A stretch of 64,000 nt of DNA from Castanea sativa (GCF_040712315.1 NC_134017.1:10570001-10634000), one strand, 5' to 3'. Numbered from the stretch's first letter, positions 49,248 to 61,050 are shown. Notes: generated by a model not told the origin, from the sequence alone. A program made the numbers and translations.

Positions 49248-49584
49248 CTTTAGGTTTTTTATTATTTAATTTTTTTTTTTTTGGTTTGAATCATATGGTT
49301 GGAAACCATTAAGTGTATTGTATTATGCATTTAAGGGTGAGTTCGGCATCAGCATTAAGTTTTTAGCTTTTATGTACTGTTTGTTAAAACCTACCTTTTC
49401 TCGCATTTTCTTACTTTTTCAAACATTTTCAAGATACAAGTATATTTTAACACACTTTTAAGTTTCAATAGAAAGTATTGAGCAAAAACCTAAATAAGCA
49501 ATTCTGAAACACTCAACAAATGTCATCGGCGGTAGTGTCTTGACTTTATCTTTTCAAGATGTAGTGGTATTTATTTCAAACTTA
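49076..49584. repeat. Old repeat, block P'', left part
   Basis: Matches 5609-6033 of unit 1 and then 42898-43014, reading straight across the place where the units carry the CTTTTAAC hAT insertion. A TA tract is at 49208-49241. No gene. Confidence 0.65.
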
Positions 49585-50953
49585 TGGCTTGTTTGGAAGT
49601 TTAGAGAGGGAGGAGAGTAGAGAGGAGTAGAGGGGAGGAGAGTAGTGGGGAGGACAGTAGAGGGGAATGGTTATCTTCCGCCTTGTTTGGATGTTTTTAA
49701 AATTAGTAAGGGGAAATGAAGTGATTAGTCCTTCCTTTTGTTTGGATGTTTTAAAAATTAGGATGGAAAGGAGAGAAAATGATTTAAATTGACAAATTTA
49801 CCCCTATTTGAAAATGGACTTGCAATATTGGTTTATGATTAATTTATTAGATTAAATAATTATGACTATAGCATGCAATATTTTTTTGATAATTTTTTTT
49901 TCTGATGTGAATTAAATAATCAACATTGGTCTATGATTAAATATTTTTTCTGTTTTTTATTATACCAAAAAAAAAACAATCCTTAATTGATAATAATTAA
50001 AATAAGAAAAAAAAAAAAAAAAAAAAAACTTTGTATAAGTATGTGTATGTGTATGTGTATGTGTATGTGCATGTGCATAACGAACAAAATAAAAACTACT
50101 TGGCTGTGGAAAGAAGCTCTATGGGAAAGAAGCTCTACTGAAGCCCAACATTGCTAGGGTCCAGCCAAGAAGGGCATAATGCCACGCTAGGCGGCAACGA
50201 GCACTCCAAAACTCAAGTTAGCAGCTAATTTTGGAAAGAAAAAAATGAAGGGAGGAAATTGAGAGTTATGGCCTACCTCCTGACAGAGTGAGAGAGAGAG
50301 AGAGAGAGAGCTATTTATATCTTTAACACCACGTGTGACATGGAAGGGAGCATTGTTGTTCTACAAAGCTACTTTTGACTAATGAGACAACCACCTGATG
50401 GGACAATTTAATGGGACTAGGTAGGCCGGCCATAGCTAGTGTAGCCCATGAATGTCTCCGACTAGTGTGATACACAGTCTTAAGCTAGTCTTAATGCATA
50501 GAGCCTGAGCGGCCTTGTCTCGGATGAATTTTCCCTTTTACCGCCTTATGTTTATTTGGCTGCCTCCCACAATAAGTTTTCCAAAAGTGGCCGGTCGAAA
50601 GACACTAGCACACAAAAGTGATCGAAGTAGGTGGCCCATGATCTCCTTAGAGGATATGTTTTTTTACCCTACTAGGATAAAAAATAATCAACTTGGACTT
50701 CAGTCAGAAGCTGAGTTAGATGTAAGTGATTGAAACTGATGTGCTAGGCCTGTAGTTGATTCGGGTCTGGCCGTTCACAACCCCAGGCCTACTAGGTAAA
50801 TTGGTTTGTTTTTTTTAACCATTTTCACATAGTTTCTTATTCCAAAATGATGAAGAAAAAAAAAACGACAATTACCCTTCACTAGAATCTCAAATTTTTG
50901 ACTTCACCAATTCTTGTTATCCATTCCTTCCGCATTTACACATCCAAACAGAG
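49585..50953. mobile_element. PIF/Harbinger-like non-autonomous element, 1,369 bp
   Basis: Flanked by TTA (49582-49584 and 50954-50956), with ends TGGCTTGTTTGGAAG and, inward from the right, CTCTGTTTGGATG, which fit the GGC..TGTTTGG style of PIF/Harbinger and Tourist MITEs. The copy at 43010-43030 has the unfilled site. The interior holds purine-rich GAGGAGAGTAG repeats, a TATGTG run near 50039-50075, a (GA)n run near 50290-50310 and a unique middle part about 50085-50790. A frame at 50515-50733 has no domain. Confidence 0.7.
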
Positions 50954-50956
50954 TTA

Positions 50957-51834
50957 AGAGTACAAATATTTATCGTAATGTCAGTGGGTCAGGTCCAAAA
51001 AACTACTTTACTCTCCTTAGGCTTCTTCTTAGTCTAAAAACATTTAAAGTTAATATACATCATGGGAACTGTTATTGTACTGAAGAACCTAATAGTTTTC
51101 TCAAAAGTTATTAGTATATGTTTACTATGGAACCTACCACAACAACTCCATTAACACTCTTCAGCAAAAACAAAGAACTCCATTCACATTCTGTACTAAA
51201 GAAAAAGTCTAGAACTGTCGCACACAATAGTTGTATTTTGGTTTTTTGCAGATGCAACCATATTCATTATTTTGTACAAGGTAATTATTTTTTATGCCAT
51301 GTGGTATGTGTAGTTTACTTGACAAAGTGGATTCGTAGTAGTTTTATATATATATATATATATTTAAAAAGAAAATTTTCAGTTTCGACAGTGACTCTTT
51401 GAAGAGTCACTGTTTATTAACAATAGCATTTTTTGACTTAAAAAAAGAAAAGTAAAGAAAAATAACTAAAAGAATCTTTAAGAAAGAATAAAAAAATAAT
51501 ATTTAATTAGATAGAGAAAGAAAAGATTTTGTTGGCAAATATATTTGAAAAAGTAGTAAGTCAAAAATTAATTTTAATAGTGGGTTCAGATTAAAATCAA
51601 TAACAATGTGCCACTTATAATTTGTTGTGAAAATATTGTAAAATTGTTATGAAAGTAACACTTTTCAAACAAAAAATTAAGTAACTTCTACTCTTTAATT
51701 TGGGGGAAAAAATGTCTACGCTGATAGAGATGTTATCCTCAAAGCCTAGACCTTAGGCCCCCATCTCTCTCAAAATGTTTTCAAAGGTTTCAAAGCCCCA
51801 ATAAACAAATAAAAGTCCCCTAAAATATTTAGGT
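50957..51834. repeat. Old repeat, block P'', right part
   Basis: Continues P'' and matches 43018-43860. It has a TA tract near 51346-51362 and the hairpin at 51388-51411. No gene. Confidence 0.65.
51388..51411. repeat. Perfect 11-bp-stem hairpin
   Basis: CAGTGACTCTT, two-base loop, AAGAGTCACTG. The P' relative at 43438-43466 keeps a 9-bp stem with a longer loop. Confidence 0.8.
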
Positions 51835-52269
51835 TGAAACAAACGGAGCCATAACAAATGAATGTTTGAAATGTACTTTAGTGATTGCTGCTACATCAAT
51901 TTTTTTTTTTTTAGAGTATGCTACATCAATTTATAAGTGTTATGTACTAAAATTTTTGTAGCAACTCCAACATATATTACTCTCTTTTTTAATGGTTCTT
52001 AAACCTTTCTAGTTAGCATAATATAACTCACGTATGAATATGATGGTAACTAAAAAAAACTAGCAATTTGTTGGTTGGCAATCCATTTTTTGTTATTTAA
52101 ATATTTATACTGAATGATATAAATGTTTCATTTCCAATAAATAAAAAACTGTTACATTTAATAGCAACGACGTCAGGTAAAAATTAATACGTAGGGGGAG
52201 GGGCAATAACTTTGAAGATTATATTACTTACCCTCCAACCAGATTGTCCTCACTAAGAGATATGTATAT
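51835..52269. repeat. Old repeat, block Q'' (rearranged)
   Basis: Matches 5258-5560 and then jumps to the part of Q that carries the CACTAAGAGATATG phrase, so an inner piece is missing. It continues after the solo LTR at 53033-53160. No gene. Confidence 0.6.
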
Positions 52270-52274
52270 CATAT

Positions 52275-53027
52275 TGTGGGAATAAATGCCTCGGATAAGG
52301 ATATTGGGCCGTGGGTTGCGCTCGAGGATGTCGAAGGGACCAAGGATAAACCAGTGTTAGTAAAGGCAAGTAAGTTATCGGGCCAAGGATGAGAGCTGGT
52401 CACGACAAGCAGGTGATATTGTCCGAGGAGACAAACCTCCTCGGGAAGCAGAGTAGAAACCTGAAGCCCGACCACCCAACAAGTACTAGGAAGTGGACAA
52501 CCATGCTTGGAAGGAGGATAAACCTTGGAGAGAGCAAAGTCAACAGAGAATTGAGAAATATCTAGGAAGAAAGTTACTACCACTGCATTGAATGCTCTGC
52601 ACCTAACCAACTGGCCACATTAATGTGGAGCTGATACCTGAACAGTGACTTCTAGCCGAACAGTTATCCACAAAGATTTCAAGAAGGTGCTGATGAGACA
52701 TGTATCAAGGAGATTAGCAATCTGATCTACACGTGAAAGACTAAGATGAAGGAAAAAAATCACTTTGTAACCAAGAACTTGAATATTTGTATAAGTCTAA
52801 AAAACATATATATATAAAAGAACATACCCTCTTCGGACTTGACCGATGAGTGTTTTTTTTTTCAACTTGTTTGTCCTAGTCATTCCAACACCATCTAAGC
52901 TATTGTGATTTACATTTAACTCATTGAGCGTCCAATAACAAACCCACTCTCTAACAAATCTATTGTTAAGGGCTTATTGGGCCATTCTCCAAATCTTTTG
53001 GGTTGTTGACTAAATCGGGTCCTTACA
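52275..53027 (+). mobile_element. Solo LTR, 753 bp
   Basis: It starts TGTGGGAATAAATGCC and ends GGTCCTTACA, with target duplication CATAT (52270-52274 and 53028-53032). The related Q copies show the unfilled site. It is the same family as 62823-63575 and of the same length. The minus frame at 52269-52610 has no domain. Confidence 0.8.
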
Positions 53028-53185
53028 CATATTATCTCTCTTTTTAATTAATTAATTAATTATATTTATTTTAAGTAAACAAACAAACAAATAACATGAA
53101 AAGTAGACTCATGGTATTTACCTTTTTTTTTTCCTTAGTGGAAAAGATTAGAAGATTCACTTCTTTTGTTTTTGTTTTTTTTTTT

Positions 53186-53290
53186 GGTTCTAGTAGCTTA
53201 ACTAGTAAAGTGACTAAAGTCATCGTGGAATAAGAGATTTGGCATTGAACCTTGCCTATACAAAAAATCAGTTGATATTTTAGCATGATA
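53186..53290 (+). mobile_element. SINE fragment (same family as 10782)
   Basis: Starts GGTTCTAGTAGCTTAACTAG (head and A box), followed by a B-box-like GGCATTGAACCTTGCC and the start of the second monomer (TTGATATTTTAGCATGATAA). The end is missing. Confidence 0.55.
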
Positions 53291-53823
53291 ATACATATTA
53301 ATCATTATATAGGAATAATATAAGTTGAAATACTATCAAATTTATCAAAAAAGAAGATTAATTTTTTAAATTAAAAATTGTAGTGAGTCCTATATTTTAA
53401 ATTTAAAATAACTAGAAAAACATGACACTAAATTTCTGTTGCTTCTATCCTTCTAATAATCTTTTTTTCACAAATGTCTTGGACTCTTTTAAAGTTTCAA
53501 ACTTTGGGTTTTTGTTATCAGTTAAAGTCACTCAACTTTTAAAAAATTATAGTAACAGAGAAATAAAGTTGAATTCTAAATATTTTTTTAAAAGTATTCA
53601 AGGCAGTAAGACAATATACAACTTTCAAGGAATATTACTATACTCATATATTTTATATTGATTTATTTTCTCAATTTGTTTTTGAGTAACCAAATTACAT
53701 GTTTAAACTTTATTTACTAAGTTTAATCTCTTGAATTAATTGTTATTAGTTATGAATTGATTATTGACCTATGTGTGAATAATACATTATAGTTTACATT
53801 TATATAATTTTGTATACCTTTTA
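53291..53823. other. Gene-free AT-rich DNA
   Basis: Poly-A and poly-T patches. The plus frame at 53422-53661 has no recognisable domain. Nothing else seen. Confidence 0.4.
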
Positions 53824-53960
53824 GGCTCATTTGGATTGAGAGGGAGTGGAGGGGAGTAGAATAGAGTTGGCTGAAAATATGATAATTTTTGGCAAATTCT
53901 ACTCTACTCTACTTCCTCTCGCCGCCACCCCCCCCCCCCTCCCTCCATCCAAACCGACCA
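53824..53960. mobile_element. Tourist-like MITE, 137 bp
   Basis: Flanked by TTA (53821-53823 and 53961-53963). Ends are GGCTCATTTGGATTGAGAGG and, inward from the right, GGTCGGTTTGGATGGAGGG. A run of about 13 C lies near 53927. Confidence 0.65.
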
Positions 53961-53963
53961 TTA

Positions 53964-54849
53964 CTTTATTTCACAATTGTTTATTTATTTTTGTTAATGT
54001 TCATTAATATTTTTTGGTTCTAGTACCATTTGCCTCCTTAATTATAGTCCTTGAGCTCCCGTATGAGTACATTTTCTTTTTTGTGGATTATCCAAAACCT
54101 AAATTATCCTCAGGCAGCCGTTTCAGATGGCAAGACTATCAAAACTTTCATGCGAAAGGTTCTATTTTACAGGATTTTCAAAGAAACGGCGACATGTGTT
54201 GTTGAATGGATCCAACTTGATAAGATCAGGGCAAGCAAAGAGACCCGCATGGTTTTTTTATGATAATATATGTATTTTTCTTTCCTCCCATTTGTCGCTT
54301 CCATCAAGTGTATCAATGTGCACCACCTGACCACCCTGTAACTAAGCTGCCTGTGATTCTTGTCAGAGTGATAGAGGGACAAAAAATATCATCTTCAGGA
54401 GATGTATAGGGTTCAAATCTCTCATTCTCATAACTATCGAATTATCAAAAAACAAAGACTAAACTTTTTTTTTTTTTTTGAGAAATAATCACACACACAC
54501 ATACATACACACACACATATATATATATATAGGAGAAGGGGATGAGATAAGGGAATACATTCACACACTAACACTAAAACTACATGCAACAAAGACTAAA
54601 CTTTGGTTTGAAAACCAGATAGAGATTAGTCTTGCAGAATATGTAAGGTTGATAAATAATAAGTGTGTATTAATTAGTACTTAATATTTTTCTTCGACAA
54701 CCTTTTCCATTACTTTAAAACTTTATCTCTCATTCTTCCCCATCACATTGTTTTCTCAGTTTCAACTTTCAAGTGGAGAGATGTATGCAATTAGAGGTAT
54801 GTCCATGATATCAATACATTATAACATATAAGGCCAAGCTGTTTATGGT
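53964..54849. other. Gene-free DNA with a possible exon remnant and CA/TA microsatellite
   Basis: Bases about 54110-54260 have overlapping open frames on both strands; the frame reading SDGKTIKTFMRK then TATCVVEWIQLDKI has gene-like codon use but no family I recognise. A phrase GGGTTCAAATCTCTC near 54409 resembles a pol III B box. (CA)n then (TA)n runs lie at about 54489-54531. Confidence 0.3.
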
Positions 54850-55330
54850 TAGATTCAATTCTCGTCTACACCAAAAACTTATTGGTATCTTAGTCTGATG
54901 ATAAAGAGCTATCATCAAAAGCGGACACTATAAATTAAAACTCTCTAAAAACAAAGCTGTTAATGTTTAGTGATTATTGTGTTGTTAAGTCCTGTGATTA
55001 CGGATGTCAATTGTTGAATGTAAGAACAGAGCAAGTGATAATCAATGCTTATACTTAAGATACACACCTAATAATGTATTTGTAAAGTTAAAAGGTCTCC
55101 ACAACCATGAAATTAGATGATGGAATAATTATTTATTATCAATAACAACGTTAATAAAATAATAATTATAGGCAAATCATAATACATAAATCCAAAGAAA
55201 AAGATACAAACAAGCAGAAAATTCTATATGGGAGAAGAAGGTAGGAGAGTCGGCCACCATGGGAACACAAACGGGAGATCCGAGTAATATTTATAATAAA
55301 AAAAAAAATGATGACCTAGCATAGATCACT
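54770..55330. repeat. Old local duplication, left copy
   Basis: Shares ordered phrases with 56825-57400: a TATGCAATTAGAGGTATGTCC type phrase, a GTTGAATGTAA type phrase and GGCCACCATGGGAACACAAA versus GGCCACCAAGGGAGCACAAA. Divergence is high. No gene was recognised in either copy. Confidence 0.45.
54850..54953 (+). mobile_element. Decayed SINE (same family as 10782)
   Basis: Carries the B-box part of the first monomer (AGATTCAATTCTCG), the linker CTACACCAAAAACTTATTGG, the second A-box-like TTAGTCTGATGATAAAG, and an eroded second B box. The poly(A) is lost. Confidence 0.55.
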
Positions 55331-56126
55331 TCCAATGTTTTTCTCTGCATGATATCCCCATCGTTGAGATGATGACCTAGCAATGCTGCAATAGTACCTT
55401 GAAACTTGTTATTAAGGATCTTATCTTTATCACACAAAAAATACTTCAAATTTGAAACTTATTATTATTGATTTTTTAAAATTAAAAAAAAAATCTATTA
55501 CTATAAATTAAAAAAAAAGTATGTGTGTTTTATTCCTTTATCATTATAAAAAATAAATAAATAAATAAATAATCTATAGATTCTATATGTTACTTTTTTG
55601 TAAAAATCTTTTTTTTTTTTAATCTTAGAAATAGAAATGGTCTCTTAAATGTTTTCTTTTTTGTTTTTAATATTTTGAAAATTATTCTTAAAAAGTAACA
55701 CATATAATGTGAAATTTATTATCTGAAAACTAGTTTCAATTTCAATTTTTTTTTTAAATTGCTATTTTCATATTGTTTTGAAAACAAAAACAAAAATCCT
55801 CCTACCAAACAGACCCTTTAAATAGGATAATTTAAGGAGTTGAAAAACCTTGAGAATATATAAGAGTGTTTTTTCTAAAGGGAAGAAATATTATGTGTCT
55901 AACGAACTCTAACTTATTTTGATTAGTATTGGTCAAATAATAATATAGATCTTTGTGTTGATTCAAAGGAATGAGTGAATTAAGATCAAGTTCAATAGCT
56001 ATCAAGTCTTGAGATTGAGAGTTGAAAAAACAACTTTCAATCTCAATCCTTAAAAAGGTTAAAGTTAAAAGGTAAAAATGGTAAAAATGTTTGCGAGTGG
56101 AAAGTAGGGCAATTGCACTAGTATTA
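55331..56126. other. Gene-free AT-rich DNA
   Basis: Low-complexity A- and T-runs, an AAATAAAT run near 55550-55572, and nothing with element ends or coding character. Confidence 0.4.
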
Positions 56127-56183
56127 CACCTGATCCAATCGAGGTGAAGAAGAGTATGACACCTGATCCAATCGGGGTGAAGA
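56127..56183. repeat. Short direct repeat
   Basis: A 25-base phrase starting CACCTGATCCAATCG and ending GGTGAAGA occurs twice, 33 bases apart, with one base changed. The second copy overlaps the target site of the next element. Confidence 0.7.
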
Positions 56184-56185
56184 TG

Positions 56186-56388
56186 GAGAAATTATGCAGT
56201 GCTCATGGTAGACCACGTCACTTGTCCACTATTCCACTAAAAGACTCCTATCTGTTTAAAATTGTTGAGTCAATAGTTAGTTTTTATTTAACAAAAATTT
56301 TATGACTCGGCAATTTTAATAAGTGGGAGTCTTTTAGTAAAATAGTAAACAAATGGCGTGGTCCACCATGAGAATATTATAACTTCTC
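56186..56388. mobile_element. Mutator-type foldback MITE, 203 bp
   Basis: Near-identical 9-bp flanks GTGAAGATG (56177-56185) and GTGAAAATG (56389-56397). Long inverted ends: GAGAAATTATGCAGTGCTCA on the left and GAGAAGTTATAATATTCTCA inward from the right, continuing over about 80 bases with CATGGT(A/G)GACCACG in both. A 9-bp target suits Mutator. Confidence 0.7.
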
Positions 56389-56397
56389 GTGAAAATG

Positions 56398-56824
56398 AGC
56401 ATGGTTTATTTTGGTGATAAATTCTAGAAAGTTCGAAGTTTATCTTTTATCTACTTGAAATTTCATCTATTAATTTCTGGACTAATTATCTCCATGTCTT
56501 CCGAGATTCATTCCACGGTCATGAATCCTCTTAAAGATAAGCAAAGTAGGAGATAAGCACCACATATATAGAACCCCTGCACAAAAGAATACTAAAGGAA
56601 CTAATCCATCTGATTAAATATAAATTTTGTCCATTTGAAATTGAAATTGCTGTGTTCTGCTCAATCTTTGGTCTGTTCGTTATGGCACCTGAAGTTTTAC
56701 TCTAGTGAGCACGCAAAAGGAATAGGTTTTGAAGGCATTGATTTTTGTTTAATGATATGCTTTGCCTTTCCACACTCCATTAGGTTGTTTTCCATTTCAA
56801 GTGGAGATATTAAAAAAAAAAAAA
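56398..56824. other. Gene-free DNA
   Basis: A short plus frame (56635-56856) has no recognisable domain. Nothing else seen. Confidence 0.35.
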
Positions 56825-57650
56825 AGTTAAAGAGAGAACTATGCAATAAGAGGTAAGTCCATTTGTTTCATGGAATAAACATGATATCAAACATACACAC
56901 AAGTAAAGAGAGTAAATGCTAGCATAAATATACGCAAGTAGAGATTTTGATTCCTTTTGAGAATAGTAAGTATTTAACACACACACAAGGGAAGAGGGAA
57001 GAAAGTTTTAAAAAAACTAACAGTGGTGTATATCCAAAAGGATCTAACTCTTAGATACACAGCACAAGTTTTAAACCTCTATAACTTACACTCATTTTTC
57101 AATGTGAGATTTTGATTCCTATTGTTGAATGTAAAAACAAAATGTGGAATAATACTCAATGTCAATATTTAATATACAAATTAAGTAGATTATTTGATTG
57201 TTGATAGCAACACTGACAAAATTATTATAAGGTAAATCATATTAGACAAATTAAAGAGGGTAAAAAAAAAAGTGCAAATAGCGCCTATTAACAAGAGCAA
57301 AAAAAAAAAAAAAAAAAAAAAAAAACCTAAATAGTGGTCTATGATAATAGTAAGAAGATATGGGAGTTGGCCACCAAGGGAGCACAAAAGTGGAACCATC
57401 ATAGCACCAATGGCTATATGGTGCAATCTCTTCCTCTGTGAACTGTTTATAATAGATCACTTCCAGCGTTTTTCTCTAGAAAGCACAGGTATAGCTCTAG
57501 GGCTGCCGCACTTGGACTACAATTCTCTATGTGTATCAAATTCTGATATGAGTTTTTTACCTGAGATGATAGAGAGATAACATTGAATCCAGGGATGTAT
57601 AGTTGTGGATCTGTGAGGAGAAGGATTAAGGAAAATTTGTGAGTCTATGA
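56825..57650. repeat. Old local duplication, right copy, and flank
   Basis: Related to 54770-55330 as described there. A run of more than 20 A is at about 57299-57325. Open frames on both strands over 57340-57580 (for example minus 57190-57426) are not convincing genes. Confidence 0.4.
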
Positions 57651-58144
57651 ATCTGTGATATAGCACCCTAACTCGATTATCTTGAGGTCGAGTACACTTT
57701 TTAAAAAATTCCAGTGTACTCGATATTCTTTTAATCAAGTTACATACATGACAAAAAAAATTCACGTGCAACTTAGTGATGAAAATTTCCCTCAAGAACT
57801 CGATTTTAATAGCATCGAGTTCCAGCTTTATTAAAAATTTGGGAAAATCCACAGTGGCAATCCAGCATGGCAAAAACGTGCAACCAACTCAATCATAGTA
57901 AAATTGAGTTATATAGAACCCAAGTTTAGTATAGTCAAGTATCGTGAAGAAGCCAACTATTACATAATCAAGTACTAAAATAGGAACATGGACCTAAATA
58001 GTTTCAAAACAGGGACATATTGTTGTTATTTTTAGAAAATAAGGGCAAAAGCCCAATATCCCCATATATATATATATACTATTTGCTCTATAACTCTTAA
58101 AATATAAACACTTTCCTAGACGTAATGAAAAAGATTTTTAGAAG
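57651..58144. other. ACTCGA-rich repeat-like DNA up to the 3' deletion breakpoint
   Basis: AACTCGA, ACTCGAT and CATCGAGTT phrases recur at 57672, 57718, 57788 and 57814. It has the look of a transposon end region, but I could not define borders. The deletion breakpoint of the short units lies at its right edge. Confidence 0.4.
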
Positions 58145-58185
58145 AAAAAAAAGTATAATTTATACTTATATTTGTGTATAATATC

Positions 58186-58804
58186 TAGAGTGTTTGCGGT
58201 GCGGTTTTGGATCATTTTTAGCACCACACTTTGTGGTACAGTTTAGCTAAAACCATAACTGCATTATACCTTATTTTTGCGGTCACATGTGTGGTGCGGT
58301 GTCGTGTGGTATGATTTAGAGTTTAACTAAAACCATAACCGCACCGCACCTCATTTTTGCAGTTACATATGCAGTACAGTGTATAAGATGTAATTTAAAT
58401 GGTTTGAAGTTGGTATATTTTTCAAATTTTGGGTTTTCCTACCCAAAACTAATTTTTCCCTTTGTTTTGAACCAAATTTTAAGCTATTGAGATAATTTTT
58501 CTTTATTTTTGGTTGACTTTCCTAGTCAAAAAACTTGCTAGAATTATCAAACTTTTTTTAAAAAAACTAGGGTTATTGAACTATTAATAATATATCTAAT
58601 ATTAAAAATAAATCAATATATTAATATATAGAGAGGATGCGGTGTGGTGCGGTTTGTGCGGTTTTCTTATTATAAAACTGCAAACCACACTGCACCATGC
58701 AGTGCGGTGCGATGTACTGTTACTTGCAGTGCGGTACGGTAATGCTATTTTGCGAGCGATTTTGGTGTATTTTTGCAGTTTGTGCGGTTTGGTGAACACC
58801 CTTA
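58186..58804. mobile_element. Non-autonomous hAT-like element with GCGGT-rich sequence (unit 3)
   Basis: This is the same insertion as at 7892-8510. The left target copy reads ATAATATC (58178-58185) and the right copy ATCATATC, a one-base difference absent from units 1 and 2. It sits just right of the 3' deletion breakpoint. Confidence 0.85.
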
Positions 58805-59549
58805 ATCATATCATATCATTTACTACATAATAAAAATGGTTTTACCAAATTACAAGTAGTTTTTTTTTTTTTTTTTTATCAGTTTTTCCACAACAACCTT
58901 ATCAATTCAAAAGCTTAATAGTCGATGATATCAACTTATTTTTTCCTTTTCCCTAATAGACCGCTATTTCTTTTTTGTTTAATATAATACTATACGTTTA
59001 TAGATATTTATTAGGTTCAAATTATTTTTCCTAATACACGGCTCTTCTCTCTAACTTGAACAATTTTTGTCCTAGTAAACAGCTATTTTCATTAATAATT
59101 AAATTAGTTTTTTTATTAATTGTGTTAAAATATATTTCCTCAAATTAAAGATAAAATTTAAAAATAGTTTTAATTTAGGTAAAGCTTCATCATTAAAATT
59201 TTACCAAAATTAAATTTTATTCAAACTAAAAGCCTATTATAAATTTTTTATAAACTTCTTGGCATGGCCGACACAGTAAGCAAGGTGGGGTACTGATTGG
59301 CATGACCGACACAGTAAGCAAGGTAGGAGGAAAAAATACCAAATTTTTTTTTTTTTTTTTTAGAATCAACAAAAATGCAAAAATGCTTTAATAAAAAAGA
59401 AACGAATATCCCCCTCAAAAAAAAAAAAAAAGAAACGAATAAAAATATTATTTCGTTAGCAGTTTCAAATTTTCAATATGCATTTTCTCTCTTAATAATG
59501 GTTGTCAATTTAAGAATAGGAGAAATTATACAATACTTTGGGAGTATAT

Positions 59550-60434
59550 GAGCATCCACAATAGCAAATGTCATCCCATCCTATTTTACCATTCCAAAAA
59601 GCTATTTTATCAATTATACCATACCATTTTACAATGCACCCAACATTTCAAAACTCTATTATTTTACCATTTTATTAAAATATTATTTTTTTAATCTTTA
59701 TTTATTATTTCTTTCCAACATCCTGCCAATCAAAACCACCAAAAACCACATCCTGCAAATCAGAACCACCAACCAAAAAAAACCCACATCTAGTGGGTAG
59801 CAACCAACCCCAAAGAACTCCGCAACCAAACTCGGCAAAGAAGAGTCTCTGCCACACCCATCTACAACTCTCGAAACCTCACCTGAGACCCATCTGCAAC
59901 CCACGGCCGCACCACTTGAGACCCACCCACCATACCAAAACCCAACAAGCCATAAATCACAAAACTGACAATCCAATCTTACCTCACAAATCATAAAAGT
60001 GGCAACCCAAACCCCATGAATCCAATCTCACCTCCAATGCCCACGAATCCAATCTCCACGCCGATGCCCATGAATCCAAAATATTCTTTGCTTATACCAT
60101 TCAGCTTCTCTAGCATGTTGGGTTTATGGGATGAGTGAATCGGTAAAGGGATTTGGAGATGGGTGAGGGTGAATCGGCATTCGGCAGAGGCTTGGTGATA
60201 GCGAATTGGTGATTCGGAGAGAAAGAGAGAAGCTTGACAGTGGCGAGAGAGAGAGGGGATGAGAGAGCGAAAACCCGGTGCTGTAGCGAGAGAGAGAGGG
60301 GCTTGAACGGATTAAAATATACTATTGTGTTTTGGCATAGCGCTACAGTACCATCTCACCTTTAAGATGGTACTGTAGCGCTATGCCAAAAAAATTTGGC
60401 CATTCTCAGTTTTATACTCCCGTTGCTGGGTGTG
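59550..60434. mobile_element. Mutator-like non-autonomous element (unit 3)
   Basis: This is the counterpart of 9254-10132. Small differences from unit 2 occur in the core near 59814. Confidence 0.5.
60334..60387. repeat. Near-perfect 25-bp-stem hairpin (unit 3)
   Basis: Same as at 25272-25325: 24 of 25 arm positions pair around a four-base loop. Confidence 0.85.
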
Positions 60435-61050
60435 TTTTGGGCTTGAAGGCCAAATGTACCATGCATTTGGCATATTGCAAGCCTACTGCTGATGCTTTAA
60501 TAATGTCATAATCTCTCCTCTAATATGAATAGCAACAAAATTCATGGTAGGATCCATTATTAATATAAGATAAGAAAATATATTATTGTACTTCTAAAGT
60601 ATTGTATAAATTTCCAACAAATAGATCCGATCTATGCCATCCTCACCACACCAAAAAAAAAAAAAAAATCTAACTCCATTTATAGAAATTCAAAGAGATT
60701 TGTTGCCATTCTCCTCTTCAATTCATGCATAGAGAAGACGAAAAATTATTGAATACTTTGAGAATTCCATAAATACGTATTCTTCCCTCTCACACGAATT
60801 GTGGATCCTACCATGAATTTAATTAATGGAACTCATTGTTATGTGAGAAAAGAGAGTATAAATTTATAGTACCCATAGAGTATTCTATAATTACTCAAAG
60901 AAGATTCACCCAAAAGCAAAAATGATATTCTATCTTTCTTTTTTCAATCATACAATTTAATAATTATGGTACTTAATGTCTATAGGTATTTATTATGATT
61001 ATATTTGTATATGAAACTATTGATTCTATAATCAAAAGAAAATACTTTCT

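Larger units (their letters stand above)
38365..58146. other. 19.8-kb segment present only in unit 3 (deleted in units 1 and 2)
   Basis: To its left, unit 3 matches the others up to the gag region. To its right, at 58147 onward, it matches what follows base 7858 in unit 1 and base 23089 in unit 2. The short-unit joint keeps the bases before 38365 and resumes in the A-run at 58145-58152, with only one to a few shared A residues at the joint, as in end-joining. The segment holds the 3' part of the retrotransposon, old P-Q repeat copies, an RNase H fragment, two solo LTRs and several DNA-transposon insertions. Confidence 0.85.

Noticed and set aside
57190..57460. Minus-strand frames with long Phe runs
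   Set aside because: The Phe run is a poly-A tract read backwards.
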